From the NCBI RefSeq assembly GCF_014640435.1, contig NZ_BMGY01000005.1, positions 112,410 through 176,409 on the forward strand: a DNA stretch of 64,000 bases, read 5' to 3'. The notes under the pieces are model-generated. The model saw only the letters and a list, made by a program, of their open reading frames with translations, did not search any database and had not been told where the DNA came from. The first letter of the stretch is position 1, and each line of letters opens with the position of its first letter. Made by a program: the position numbers and the translations under genes. Of the stretch, positions 24,957 through 33,839 are shown piece by piece. This stretch comes from Hymenobacter frigidus. GTDB taxonomy: Bacteria > Bacteroidota > Bacteroidia > Cytophagales > Hymenobacteraceae.

Positions 24957-25105
24957 CCTCACCCCCTGACCCCCTCTCCAAAAGAGAGGGAGCACCGGAA
25001 AAGAGTTGAAAGTTAATCTCCGGACGGAGCTAATTTTCAACTCTTTTTTGCGTCTGCGCAAAGCTGGTGCCCCCTCTCTTTTGGAGAGGGGGTCAGGGGG
25101 TGAGG
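24957..25105. repeat. nested palindrome, family B (CCTCACCCCCTGACCCCC)
   Basis: Outer arms (24957-24996 and 25066-25105) pair as CCTCACCCCCTGACCCCCTC with its complement, with small internal differences. An inner pair contains AAAAGAGTTGAAAGTTAA and a TTTTCAACTCTTTT complement. The right arm ends one base before the flippase stop codon, so this gene's 3' end abuts the repeat. Confidence 0.9.
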
Positions 25106-26584
25106 TTAGCGGTTGCGCAACTTGGTCCATAGTGCCTCTACTTCCGGTGCGGTGCGCGTGAGCAGCACGCCCGCCCCGTACACCACCGTGAGCACGCCCC
25201 CGCGCAGCAGCAGCGTGAGCCAGGCATTGCCGGTTTCGGGCAAAGACCAGGCGGCCAGGCCTGCCACGGTCGCCACCGCCAGGATGCGCGCAATGCGGCC
25301 ATCGAACGGCTGCATGCCGTAGGTGCGCCACACAAACCACGTGCGGGCCGTGTTGATGCTGACCAGGGCAATGCAGTAGGCCAGGGCGGCCCCAGCCAGT
25401 GCCATTCGTGGAATCAGGAGCCAGTTGAGGACGACCACGGCCGTCGCCAGCGAGAGGTTGAATACCAAATCGAACCGGTAGCGCGGCGACGTAGCCACGA
25501 TGATGCCGTTGACGCCCGTGATGCCGTCGAACAGCCGACCGGCCAGCAGCAGGAGCACGGCCGTGGTTCCCACCGCGTACTCGGGCCGGTGAATCAGGCC
25601 GTAGATAAAGTCGAGATTCAGCCCAATGCCCAGCGCTAAGTAGCAGCCCATAAGCGTGTTGATGCGGGTGCTGCGCCGGTAGAAGTCGGCCATTTTGGTC
25701 ATGTCGCCTTCCTTCCAGTATTCGGCGATAAGCGAAAAAGCCGTTTTGTAGAGCGCCCGGAAGGGCAGGACCAACGCCGTGCTTACATTGGTGGCAATGA
25801 GGTAGATACCCGCAGCGGCCAGGCTGATTTTGGTGCCCACCATCAGGCTGTCGATATTGAGCAGTACCGTGCCCGAGATGTTGCTCAGCAGCACAAAGGC
25901 GCCAAAACCGAGCATCTCGCGCAGAGGCTTAATGCGCAACGCCGCCCGCGTGGGCCGCAGATGCAGCTCGCCAATGGCCGCCAGGTAGCAAACGAGCAGC
26001 ACGGCCACCACCGCATACGCCCCCGTGTAGGCCAGCACGAAACCGTGGAAGCTCAAATAGCCCTGGCTGTAGGCCACGGCCGCGCCCACCAGCATGAGCC
26101 GCAGCAGAATTTCCTGGCAAAACGAGGAAAAGGACGTGTGAAACAACGACCGCAGGTACGCATCCTGCAACGAGCCCAGCATGATGCAGCCCGCCAGTCC
26201 AATGGCCGCCAGGTAGTGCGGCGAGAGCAGGGCCGCGTCGCCCTGGGCGTACCACTGCAGCAGTAGCGGCTTGCCCAGCCACATGAGCGCCGCCACCACC
26301 ACAAAGCCAACGAGTGGCGGCCCCAGCAGCAGCGGAAAAAAACCGGCATGGTTGCGCCCTTGGTTGCGAAAAAACGGAAAGTACCGCATCCCCGCATTAG
26401 CAAAGCCGAAGGCTGCTACCTGCGCCCCAATGGTGGCCAGCGGCAGCAGCACGCCCGCCATCAGGCCAATCTGGGCCGGTGAAAGCAGCCGCGGCAGCAC
26501 CAGAATGGTGTTGGCAAAGCCGATGGCCAGCCCCAGGTAAGAAATCAGGGTGTTGCGGATGCCCTGGCGCTGAACGATGCCCAA
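25106..26584 (-). CDS. polysaccharide flippase (Wzx/MATE-like oligosaccharide exporter)
   Basis: The 492-residue protein has about twelve to fourteen hydrophobic spans and the family opening GIVQRQGIRNTLISYLG then FANTILVLPRLLSPAQIGL. The middle has LLSNISGTVLLNIDSLMVG, typical of lipid-linked oligosaccharide flippases. It would move undecaprenyl-linked glycan units across the inner membrane, fitting the end of the nonulosonate cluster. No ATG exists near the N terminus; TTG at 26584 gives the conserved start. Directly upstream lies an 8-base tandem repeat, so repeat insertion may have replaced an earlier leader. Confidence 0.85.
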   Translation of the reverse strand: MGIVQRQGIRNTLISYLGLAIGFANTILVLPRLLSPAQIGLMAGVLLPLATIGAQVAAFGFANAGMRYFPFFRNQGRNHAGFFPLLLGPPLVGFVVVAALMWLGKPLLLQWYAQGDAALLSPHYLAAIGLAGCIMLGSLQDAYLRSLFHTSFSSFCQEILLRLMLVGAAVAYSQGYLSFHGFVLAYTGAYAVVAVLLVCYLAAIGELHLRPTRAALRIKPLREMLGFGAFVLLSNISGTVLLNIDSLMVGTKISLAAAGIYLIATNVSTALVLPFRALYKTAFSLIAEYWKEGDMTKMADFYRRSTRINTLMGCYLALGIGLNLDFIYGLIHRPEYAVGTTAVLLLLAGRLFDGITGVNGIIVATSPRYRFDLVFNLSLATAVVVLNWLLIPRMALAGAALAYCIALVSINTARTWFVWRTYGMQPFDGRIARILAVATVAGLAAWSLPETGNAWLTLLLRGGVLTVVYGAGVLLTRTAPEVEALWTKLRNR

Positions 26585-26586
26585 AA

Positions 26587-26608
26587 GAGTGAGGGAGTGA
26601 GGGAGTGA
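26587..26608. repeat. 8-base tandem repeat GAGTGAGG
   Basis: Almost three copies of GAGTGAGG directly before the flippase TTG start. On the coding strand this reads as TCACTCCC repeats immediately upstream of the start codon, where a ribosome site would lie. Confidence 0.7.
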
Positions 26609-26662
26609 TTAAGCGAATGTCCACTGGTCAACCGCTGGGCTCGAGGACCGGGGGGCATTTGC

Positions 26663-28042
26663 TCAGGGGCGAAGTTCGGCCACAATCTGGCTTCCGGTGA
26701 GAAAGGCGGCTCCGTGCTGCTGCAGGTAGTGCATGATTTCAGCGAACTGGCGCGGGCCGGTCAGGTGGTTGGCTGGGTCAAAATGGTCGTTGTGCCAAAG
26801 CACGGTGGCCACGCCGCCAAATTTTTTAATTTCCTCCAGCATCGGCCGCAAAGCGGGTAGGATTTCTTTGGCCCGCAGCTGCAGGTAGTTGGGGTGGTGC
26901 AGGGTGGCATCCATCACGTTGAGCGGGATTTCCAGAAAATCGTGCGCAGCTCCCGTTTGAAAATTATAGGGATAAAACGGCCGGCAATAAGAGTTGCGAA
27001 AGCCGAAATGCTCCGCAAAGCCCAAGGTGGAATCGTACGAAAACCGGTCAGCCGAATCCACCAAATCCGGCGTTTGGCGCGGCTCCCAGCGCAGGTAATG
27101 AAAGCGCAGGCCGGTAGTGCCGTGCCGGAGACTTTCAATTTCTTCTTCCAGCTGCAAAGCGTTGGCGGCCGTGCCGATGCTGCCGTGCAGGCTGATTTCG
27201 CAGCCCAGCTCCTTTAGTTTTTGCAGCCGCACCAGTAGCGCAGTTGAGAGGCAGTAGTCCGCATTCGGCGTGCCGTCGGCCCCCCGCTGGTTGGCTGGCA
27301 AAATAAAAAACGTGGACTTGGCGCCGTACGCGGCCGTGGTAGCAGCCACTGCCTCCAGGTTGTCCCAGGCATCGGGTTGGGTGAAGTGTCGGAATAGGTG
27401 TTGCCCGAATCTCAGCAGTCGCCCTTGTTTCAGGGCTGCTTTAGCGGGGGCTTTCCAGGCGCTGCGCAGGTTGTCGATGTCGTGGGTGATGAAGGCGGCG
27501 AACGGGGCGCCTTCGCGCCAGGAACGGAGGCGTAGCGGCTGGCCGGTTACATGCTCCACGGCCGTTTTTAGCACGTCGAAGTAGTAGTTCACCACGGGCA
27601 GCGCTACAAATCCGTACTGCTGCTGCACGCTGGCCGCGTAGGAAAAACGGCCGTGTCGGTCGCGGATATCCGAGAAATACTCCTGCCAGCCGCTGAGCAG
27701 GTAAAAGGCGGCCGCAATCAGGTCGGCGTGGATGGTAGCCACGCCCGCACCCAACTCCAGGAGTGGCAATTCGGGCTGGCTGTCGAAGAAAAACGGCACC
27801 CGCTGCCCGGCCCATTCGCGGAAATTCGGCGCGGGCGGGTAGGCCGTGGCTTGCTGAAAAAATGCGCCCGCCGCATCAGCTATGGTGATGGCAGGCTGCA
27901 CTCCTGCATAGCCAACTGAAACGTTGGGTACCTGCTCATACGCCAGCCGGAAGTGCCGCAGCACATACGCCAGCCGCGTTTCTTCGGAAACAGGGGCCGC
28001 GTTGGGCACGGGTAAGGCAGGTGGAAGCGCAGAAGCTGGCAT
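26663..28042 (-). CDS. polysaccharide deacetylase family protein
   Basis: The 459-residue protein contains a NodB-like deacetylase region: FITHDIDNLRSAW (about 190-202, DxD metal-ligand type), LGCEISLHGSIGTAANA and TVLWHNDHFDP near the C terminus. The first ~170 residues form an extra domain of unknown role (LAYVLRHFRLAYEQVPNV, PELPLLELGAGVATIHADLIA). This class, often annotated only as polysaccharide deacetylase family, occurs in surface-glycan clusters. An open frame extends to 28171, but its first part is made by the repeat at 28074-28131; the ATG at 28042 gives a plausible N terminus. Substrate not known. Confidence 0.78.
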   Translation of the reverse strand: MPASALPPALPVPNAAPVSEETRLAYVLRHFRLAYEQVPNVSVGYAGVQPAITIADAAGAFFQQATAYPPAPNFREWAGQRVPFFFDSQPELPLLELGAGVATIHADLIAAAFYLLSGWQEYFSDIRDRHGRFSYAASVQQQYGFVALPVVNYYFDVLKTAVEHVTGQPLRLRSWREGAPFAAFITHDIDNLRSAWKAPAKAALKQGRLLRFGQHLFRHFTQPDAWDNLEAVAATTAAYGAKSTFFILPANQRGADGTPNADYCLSTALLVRLQKLKELGCEISLHGSIGTAANALQLEEEIESLRHGTTGLRFHYLRWEPRQTPDLVDSADRFSYDSTLGFAEHFGFRNSYCRPFYPYNFQTGAAHDFLEIPLNVMDATLHHPNYLQLRAKEILPALRPMLEEIKKFGGVATVLWHNDHFDPANHLTGPRQFAEIMHYLQQHGAAFLTGSQIVAELRP

Positions 28043-28073
28043 TAGAGTGGATTCCCGTTTTATGTGCCAAGTT

Positions 28074-28131
28074 AAAAGTTGAGAGTTAAAAGTTAAAATG
28101 CAATCTGTCTGATTTTTAACTCTCAACTTTT
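28074..28131. repeat. intergenic palindrome, family C (AAAAGTTGAGAGTTAAAA)
   Basis: Perfect 18-bp arms (28074-28091 and 28114-28131) around a 22-base loop, flanked by further partial repeats of AGTTAAAA. It lies between the glycosyltransferase-like gene and the deacetylase and falsely extends the deacetylase open frame. Confidence 0.85.
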
Positions 28132-28192
28132 GAATTTGTCGCAAAGATGTACTCTGACTGGGAAAATACATTGACTCAAAAGTGTATTTGCC

Positions 28193-29497
28193 TCAGCTGC
28201 TGGCCGCTGCTCCCAGCCACGCATTGAGCAGCGCCAAGGTGCGCGGCTGGCTACGGCCCTCGTCCGGCGTGCCTAAAGTCGCGTTGTAGTAAGCCGCCCG
28301 TCGGTAAAGGTCAATGGGCTTGTGCTGGGCGTAGCCACGCAGCACGGCCGCTAGCTGGGCCGGCGTGTCGGCCCGCGCCACTAAACCGCGGGCCGCGTAG
28401 CCGTAGTAGTCGTCGGTCAGCGGGTTGGTGCCGAAGCGGTAGTAGATGCTGGCCACGTTCAGCAGGGTGGCTTCGAGGTGCGTGGAGGTGTCTGCGGCCA
28501 CCAGCGCATCCTGGCGCAACAGGAAATCGAACACGTTTTCCCGCCAGGCACTTGACCAGTTCAACGATGGCAAGAGCTGGCGCAACGGCTCAAAATCGCG
28601 GCCGTCGCTGGGGTGGGGCCGCAGGGTAAAGGTGAGTTCCGGTAGCTCACGCAGCAGGTAAGTCAATGTTTGGGTAAGCGCCGGGAGCGGGTCGTGAATA
28701 TTGCAGGCTAGGCCCACGCGGCGCACGGTCGGCATCGTGTTTTTTTGGTTGAGGTAAGCGTCCGCTTTGGGCATGCCTACTAGCGCTACCCGGCCATGCA
28801 CGGGGCCGCAGCGGCGGTACTTATCCAGCGCGTCCTGGCCTTCCAGTAGGTTCAAATCGAAGCCCAGCGGTGGGAAGTTGGCGCTCACGCTGGCGTGCTG
28901 CACGTAGGCGGTGGGTACGTCCTCGGCGTGGCAGGCCAGCAGGAGGGAGCGGGTATCGTCGTTGTGGTCGTTGGAGAAAATCACGGCCCGCGGCCGGTAG
29001 TGCCGCAGCGCCCGCCGATACACTTCATAGTAGCCGATGGCGTAGAAAATGAAGTCGAAGAAGCGCCAGGCCCGCCCACCATCGGTGCGCAGCAGGCCTG
29101 CCAACGCCAGCGGAAACTGCCAATAATACAGCAGCTTACGCCGCAACGACAGCCGGTTCACCGCCTTATTGTAGCGGCCGATGTTCTTGGCCTGGCCAGC
29201 TACCAGCACCGCATCGGGCCGGGCCTTTTGAATGAACTCCAGGGCGTCGTAGTTGTTGGCGCTCACCACGTAGAGCCAGACTTTGCCGTGTAGGTCGTCG
29301 CGGTTTTTTATCGGCTGAAACATGTTGCCCACCAGCCGCAGGCCCGCGTAGCCCAGCACCCGCGCCAGCCGCTTGAGCGGGTTGGCCGGCGAAATATCAG
29401 CCAGCGCGGCCGGGGGCAGCGCCGCGAATATCGCCGTGAAGCGCAGCTGCAAAATATCGCGCAGCCTAGGAATAAGCGACAACGTGGGAGCCGGCAT
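28193..29497 (-). CDS. putative surface-carbohydrate glycosyltransferase (CDP-glycerol/polysialyltransferase-like)
   Basis: The 434-residue protein looks like a GT-B-fold enzyme: VFSNDHNDDTRSLLLACHA style region (FSNDHNDDTRSLLL), AYVQHASVSANFPPL, VALVGMPKADAYL, LRPHPSDGRDFEPL and VAADTSTHLEATLLNVASIYY. These HP-S/D and ST-HLE-type motifs recall polysialyl- and CDP-glycerol-type glycosyltransferases of capsule clusters. Its ATG shares one base with the pseI stop (TAATG), so the product is coupled to PseI. It could be the nonulosonic acid transferase, or could fill in for the missing UDP-sugar hydrolase PseG, which has the same fold; neither is shown. The upstream open extension to 29572 overlaps pseI and is rejected. 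Confidence 0.6.
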   Translation of the reverse strand: MPAPTLSLIPRLRDILQLRFTAIFAALPPAALADISPANPLKRLARVLGYAGLRLVGNMFQPIKNRDDLHGKVWLYVVSANNYDALEFIQKARPDAVLVAGQAKNIGRYNKAVNRLSLRRKLLYYWQFPLALAGLLRTDGGRAWRFFDFIFYAIGYYEVYRRALRHYRPRAVIFSNDHNDDTRSLLLACHAEDVPTAYVQHASVSANFPPLGFDLNLLEGQDALDKYRRCGPVHGRVALVGMPKADAYLNQKNTMPTVRRVGLACNIHDPLPALTQTLTYLLRELPELTFTLRPHPSDGRDFEPLRQLLPSLNWSSAWRENVFDFLLRQDALVAADTSTHLEATLLNVASIYYRFGTNPLTDDYYGYAARGLVARADTPAQLAAVLRGYAQHKPIDLYRRAAYYNATLGTPDEGRSQPRTLALLNAWLGAAASS

Positions 29498-30540
29498 TAC
29501 AGTGCTTCCCAGGTCAGCGGGGTGCCGGGTTTGAGGTCCTTCACGGCCTTGCGGCCCAGCACTACGTCCCAATGCCGGGGCCAGAGGCCATCGCCGGGCC
29601 GGATGATTTTCAGGTTGTCCGTCGTGAATTCTTCGCCCGCCGCAATGGGCTGGGCTACGTAGATGCTGCGCTTGTAGAGGCGGCTTTTTTCCTCACCGGT
29701 CTGGATGCAGAGTTGGACCGTGCCCAAGGCCTGGTGCGCCCGTTCGGTTTCTTCCACCAGCATTTTGAGCTCGTGGGGCTCCAGCGAAAACGCGGAGTCT
29801 ACGCCACCCTCGGCGCGGCTTAGGGTGAAGTGCTTTTCGATGACACAGGCCCCCAGCGCTACGGCCGCCACGCTCGCGCCCACGCCCATGGTGTGGTCGC
29901 TCAGGCCGACGGGGCAGCCGAAGGTTTCGGCCAGCACCGGGATGGTGCGCAGGTTGGTATTGGCCGGCGAGGAAGGGTAGGTGCTGGTGCATTTGAGCAG
30001 CACCAACTCGCGGCAGCCGGCCTCGCGCAGTACCCGCACGGCACCGTCAATCTCAGCCAGGGTGGCGGCGCCGGTGCTCACAATCACGGGTTTGCCCGTG
30101 GCGGCTACTTTGCGCAGCAGCGGCCAGTGGGCGTTTTCAAACGAGGCGATTTTATAAGCCGGTACGTCCAGCGTTTCCAGAAAATCTACCGCGGTTTCGT
30201 CAAACGGCGAGCTAAAAGCCAGCATACCGTGCTGCCGGGCGCGGGCAAACAGCTCGGCGTGCCACTCCCAGGGCGTGTGGGCTTCCTGGTACAGCTTGTA
30301 TAAATTCTTGCCTTCCCACAGCGACTGGCCTTCCTCGTCGATGGCAAAACCGGTGTCCATCGTAATGGTATCGGCGGTGTAGGTCTGCAGCTTCAGGGCA
30401 TCAACGCCGGCGGCGGCGGCGGCATCCACCAGGGCCAGGGCCCGGGGCAGGCTCTGGTTGTGGTTGCCCGACATTTCGGCGATGATGAACGGCTTGTGGG
30501 CGGGGCCAACCGGACGGCCACCGATGGTAATTTCGGTCAT
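29497..30540 (-). CDS. pseI: pseudaminic acid synthase
   Basis: The 347-residue enzyme condenses PEP with the 2,4-diacetamido-trideoxy-altrose sugar to make pseudaminic acid. NeuB-family marks: FIIAEMSGNHNQSL (about 18-31), VDALKLQTYTADTITM, the WEGKNLYKLYQEAHTPWEWH block typical of PseI rather than NeuB, SSPFDETAVDFLETL, PAYKIASFE, VIVSTGAATL and CVIEKHFTL. The C-terminal SAF/antifreeze-like domain (IYVAQPIAAGEEF, IRPGDGLWP) is complete. A frame open up to 30624 would add 28 residues without counterpart; the ATG at 30540 fits the family. A TACCTTTG motif lies 27 bases upstream. Confidence 0.92.
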   Translation of the reverse strand: MTEITIGGRPVGPAHKPFIIAEMSGNHNQSLPRALALVDAAAAAGVDALKLQTYTADTITMDTGFAIDEEGQSLWEGKNLYKLYQEAHTPWEWHAELFARARQHGMLAFSSPFDETAVDFLETLDVPAYKIASFENAHWPLLRKVAATGKPVIVSTGAATLAEIDGAVRVLREAGCRELVLLKCTSTYPSSPANTNLRTIPVLAETFGCPVGLSDHTMGVGASVAAVALGACVIEKHFTLSRAEGGVDSAFSLEPHELKMLVEETERAHQALGTVQLCIQTGEEKSRLYKRSIYVAQPIAAGEEFTTDNLKIIRPGDGLWPRHWDVVLGRKAVKDLKPGTPLTWEAL

Positions 30541-30567
30541 GAGTTGATTTGGCAGTATTCGAGGGGG

Positions 30568-30575
30568 CAAAGGTA
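30568..30575 (-). promoter_or_regulatory. -7 promoter element ahead of pseI
   Basis: Reads TACCTTTG on the minus strand, an exact TAnnTTTG, in the 58-base gap between the HAD gene and pseI. It suggests pseI and the following genes have their own promoter inside the cluster. No -33 TTG was seen. Confidence 0.55.
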
Positions 30576-30598
30576 GGCGGGCCGTAGCGCGTTGCGCC

Positions 30599-31276
30599 CT
30601 ACGATGCCAGCAGCGCCGCCACAAACTCCGTCGTCAACTCATCCAGCGTGTGAATGCTCCGGTCCGCCTCGTGCGCCGCGTCGGCTGTCAGGTGCGCGTA
30701 GTTGCCCCGCAGTATCCGCACCGTGCGGAAGCCCAACGGTTTGATGCCCACAAAATCCTTGCGCACGTTGTCGCCCACGTAAATTACCTCGGCTGCGCCC
30801 ATGTCCTCGCGCCGACAAATCAGCTCAAATACGTGCGGGTCGGGCTTGGCGCGGTGGCGGCCGTAGCGGTTGGTGAGGTAGGCGTGGCGTACCCGGCCGG
30901 CCAGCGGTAGCGCCGCCACCTTGCGGGCCTGCACTTCCTTGTGCCCATCCGTCACGAGGTAGAGCGGCCACTCGGCAAAGCGGGTGAGGCAGCGTTCGGC
31001 ATCCGCAAACAAGGCCAGCGTAGGCCGGTGCTGGCGATAGGCGCGCAGGCAGGCGGCCACCAGCGCCTTGCTCCAGCGCCCATGCTGGCGCAGCACGTTA
31101 TCAAACACCTGGCCCCGGCCCAGCACGGCTTCTTCCGCAACCATGCCCGCCGCCAAGGTTTCGGCCGGCACGGCCAGCAACGGACTAAGGAAAGCCGCAA
31201 CCGCCCGAAAACCACTGTGCACGTAGTTCAGCTCGGGGTAAAGCGTGTCGTCAAGGTCGAAAACGAGGACGGGCAT
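30599..31276 (-). CDS. HAD-family hydrolase in the nonulosonate cluster
   Basis: A 225-residue haloacid-dehalogenase phosphatase-like protein: motif I VFDLDDTLYPE (about 4-14), motif II VTDGH (about 109-113), motif III Lys in RAKPDPHVF and motif IV YVGDNVRKDFVG (about 165-176). The cap inserted after motif I is helical. It starts eight bases after the stop of the SDR/ATP-grasp gene, so it belongs to the cluster's transcript. PseI itself needs no phosphatase; this enzyme may act on a phosphorylated precursor of a side-chain or a variant nonulosonate. Substrate unknown. Confidence 0.85.
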   Translation of the reverse strand: MPVLVFDLDDTLYPELNYVHSGFRAVAAFLSPLLAVPAETLAAGMVAEEAVLGRGQVFDNVLRQHGRWSKALVAACLRAYRQHRPTLALFADAERCLTRFAEWPLYLVTDGHKEVQARKVAALPLAGRVRHAYLTNRYGRHRAKPDPHVFELICRREDMGAAEVIYVGDNVRKDFVGIKPLGFRTVRILRGNYAHLTADAAHEADRSIHTLDELTTEFVAALLAS

Positions 31277-31284
31277 GGGCGGTG

Positions 31285-33258
31285 TTACTGAGGGGTAACC
31301 ATCGTCACTACATCTGCCGCTGCCCGCACCTGGCGCAGTGGCCCGGCAGCCGGACGAAAAGGGAATTGGCTCAAATCAGCCCCCGCTGCTTCCTGCAAAA
31401 ACCAGAAAAACGAGTCGACGCCTGCCGCGATGCCCAGCGTAGAGGCCCCGCCAAAACGACAGTTGCACTCAATGATGAGCAGTCCGCCATCATCAGTCAG
31501 CAAGGCTTGCAGCACGAAAGGACCATATAGGCCCAGCTTTGCCACGAGGGGCGTGAGGCGGGCCACCAGGGCCGGGTCGTGAATAGTAGTAGTCACCTGC
31601 GACTCGCCCCGCACCACCACGTCGCGGGTGCGGGCCATGAGGCCGTGCACTTGGCCGTCCCGGTCAATGTAGCCATCCACGCTAATTTCACGGCCGTGGA
31701 TGAAGGGCTGAAAAATGGGTTCCTGCAGGGTTTGGGCGTGGGCCACGGCGGCCGCGTAGGGAAGGTTGAGGCCGAGGCTGAGCGAGCCGGCCCCGTGCCG
31801 TTCCTTCACCACAAAGGCGGTAGTGGGAGTGGACACGTCGCCGGTCAGCGCCTCGATATTGAGGCTGGTGGCGATGACGGGCAGGCCCATTGTTTGGCCG
31901 AATTCGGCAAACTCCAGCTTGTCGAGGCAGCGGTGTACGGCCTCGGGCGCACTCACCAGTACGGCGATGCCGGCCTCGGCCAGCGCAGTGCGGTGCCGGC
32001 TCCAGAAGGCCAGCTCGCCGTCGCGGGTGGGCACCACGCGGGTGATGCCGTGCGCCTGGCAGTAACGAATGATGCCGGGCAGGTGCTCGTCCGTAGTGGT
32101 GGGCATCACCCAGCTCGCATCGGTGAAATGAAAGCCCAGCGCGTGCGGGTTGAGGTCGCCGCCAATGACGTTGATGCCGGGGTGCAGGCGCTTGGCAGCG
32201 TGTTTCACGGCTTGGGCCAGCGGCACCTTGGCCGACAGGCTGCTGATGAGGACGTGCCCCGGGCTCTGGGCAGCAGCACTTTCATCGGCGACTATGGCAG
32301 CCTGACGCGCCCGCTCGAAGGCGATGATTTCGGGAATGGCCACTTCGAGCGTGGTCGGCGGCAGCCAGTCGATAACCCGCGACCAGGCCGTCATATCGGC
32401 TTGCGAGGCTTCAAAAAGGATATCTGAGGCTACGTAGTTGGCCCGCAGGTCGGGGAAGTTTTGCCGCAGCACTTCCACCACATCGGCCACGCGGCGGGCG
32501 CGGCCGGTGCCCAGGTTGATGAGGCCGGTAACCGTTTCGGCGGCGGCAAGGCGGAGCAGGCCCTCGGCCGTGTCGGCGGCGTAGAGGTAGTCGAAAAACG
32601 ATTCGGCCCCATACACCGTGATTTCTTCGCCAGCCAGCAGCATGCGTACCCACCGTGAGGTGATGTCGCGCCCGTTGCGGCCGTAACCGCGGTAAATGCG
32701 CGGAGCCACGGTGCTAAACCGTTCAGCGCGAAAGTTATCCAGGAAGCGCAGCTCGATTTCGTGGGCCAGCTTGGCCATGCCCGTCAGGTTGCGGGGCAGG
32801 ATATGGTCGGTTTCGCGCAGGCTGGTGGGCTCCTCCGGCACCTCGGCGGAGGTGTAGAGCGCCGGGTCATAAATGAGGTAGCTGGAAGCAAATACCACGC
32901 GCCGCAGCGAAGGCAGGTCCTTCTGCACCGTCATGAGGTGGTGGCTGAGCTGCACGTTGTGCCGGAAATTCTCTTCCCAAAAGCCGTAGGTTTCGGTAGA
33001 GCGCTCAAAAGTGGCGGCGAGGTGGATGAACAAATCGGGGGCGAAAACGCCGATTTCCTGCTCGGTGATAAAATTCAAGTCGCCCTGTCGGTACTGGAAT
33101 CGGGCCGGAAAATCAGCTGGCCGGGGCTTGATATCGCCGACCAGCACCTGAATATCGGCATCGAGCAGGGCTAGGCGGCGCGTCATTTCCTGACCAATTA
33201 CGCCGGCCCCGCCGCTGATAAATATTCGTTTAAAGGGCAGTTCCAAAGGCTGTGGCAT
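31285..33258 (-). CDS. SDR (epimerase-like) / ATP-grasp fusion protein
   Basis: The 657-residue protein joins two enzymes. Residues about 10-315 form an extended SDR: GGAGVIG (16-22), FIHLAATFE, VVFASSYLIYD (Ser125/126) and RFSTVAPRIYRGYG. The expected YxxxK reads TGMAK, with Thr159 in place of the catalytic Tyr and Lys163 kept. Residues about 335-650 are a carbamoyl-phosphate-synthase-like ATP-grasp: LISSLSAKVPLAQAVK, VVPTRDGELAFW, FVVKERHGAGSLSLG, and the metal-binding IIECNCRFGG. It overlaps the GNAT gene by 29 bases and is followed at eight bases by the HAD gene. The ATP-grasp half may ligate an amino acid or carboxylate to a sugar amine; this is inference. Confidence 0.85.
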   Translation of the reverse strand: MPQPLELPFKRIFISGGAGVIGQEMTRRLALLDADIQVLVGDIKPRPADFPARFQYRQGDLNFITEQEIGVFAPDLFIHLAATFERSTETYGFWEENFRHNVQLSHHLMTVQKDLPSLRRVVFASSYLIYDPALYTSAEVPEEPTSLRETDHILPRNLTGMAKLAHEIELRFLDNFRAERFSTVAPRIYRGYGRNGRDITSRWVRMLLAGEEITVYGAESFFDYLYAADTAEGLLRLAAAETVTGLINLGTGRARRVADVVEVLRQNFPDLRANYVASDILFEASQADMTAWSRVIDWLPPTTLEVAIPEIIAFERARQAAIVADESAAAQSPGHVLISSLSAKVPLAQAVKHAAKRLHPGINVIGGDLNPHALGFHFTDASWVMPTTTDEHLPGIIRYCQAHGITRVVPTRDGELAFWSRHRTALAEAGIAVLVSAPEAVHRCLDKLEFAEFGQTMGLPVIATSLNIEALTGDVSTPTTAFVVKERHGAGSLSLGLNLPYAAAVAHAQTLQEPIFQPFIHGREISVDGYIDRDGQVHGLMARTRDVVVRGESQVTTTIHDPALVARLTPLVAKLGLYGPFVLQALLTDDGGLLIIECNCRFGGASTLGIAAGVDSFFWFLQEAAGADLSQFPFRPAAGPLRQVRAAADVVTMVTPQ

Positions 33259-33823
33259 AGTCGGCGGCCAGCTGGCCGTGCATCAGTGAGTCGGCAAAAG
33301 TACCGGGCTTTAGCTGCACATGCTGCCGCAGGCGGCCTTCCAGCCGAAATCCGGCTTCTTCTAGAATGGTGACGTGGGCCGGCCGGATGTCGTAGGTTTC
33401 GGTGAACAAGCGGTTGAATTTCAAGCCATCAAACGCTACCTGACCCAGCAGGCGCAGGTGCGCCCGGAAATCCTGGCGGTAGGTGGCTGGGTCGGCCGCC
33501 CGCGTGGGGTCAACCAGGAACGAAACTTCGGCCCGGCCATCGGGCCAGGAGAGGTGTACGAGGCCGCCGTAGGCAATCAATTCGTTCTTATACAGGAGCG
33601 AAAAGAGGAGCTGTCCTGGCTGTTCCTGTTCAAACAGGGGCAGCACTACCCGTTGAAAATAAGCCTCTTGCTGCTCTGTCGTAAGCGGCTCGGCTTGGCG
33701 TAGCACCTCCAGCTGCGCGTTGCGCCAGGCCCGAATAGGCTCCCGGTCCTCGTAGCGGATGGGCACCAGTTGGTAGTTCTGCCAGCGGTATTCGGCTTGG
33801 GGAAGGGGGCGGTAGGTTTTCAT
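33230..33823 (-). CDS. GNAT N-acetyltransferase (PseH-like)
   Basis: The 197-residue protein has a GNAT layout: opening YQLVPIRYEDREPIRAWRNAQ, LLYKNELIAYGGLVHLSW, RAEVSFLVDPTRA and the acetyl-CoA-binding region LLGQVAFDGLKFNRLFTETYD, closing with ILEEAGFRLEGRLRQHV. In the pseudaminic pathway, PseH acetylates the 4-amino group made by PseC, and this gene's position between pseC and pseI fits that step. The end overlaps the fusion gene by 29 bases. A different acyl donor is possible. Confidence 0.8.
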   Translation of the reverse strand: MKTYRPLPQAEYRWQNYQLVPIRYEDREPIRAWRNAQLEVLRQAEPLTTEQQEAYFQRVVLPLFEQEQPGQLLFSLLYKNELIAYGGLVHLSWPDGRAEVSFLVDPTRAADPATYRQDFRAHLRLLGQVAFDGLKFNRLFTETYDIRPAHVTILEEAGFRLEGRLRQHVQLKPGTFADSLMHGQLAADYATAFGTAL

Positions 33824-33839
33824 GGGGCAGAAATTACGA

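Noticed and set aside
28043..28171. N-terminal extension of the deacetylase
   Set aside because: It is encoded by the family C palindrome; the ATG at 28042 gives a reasonable start.
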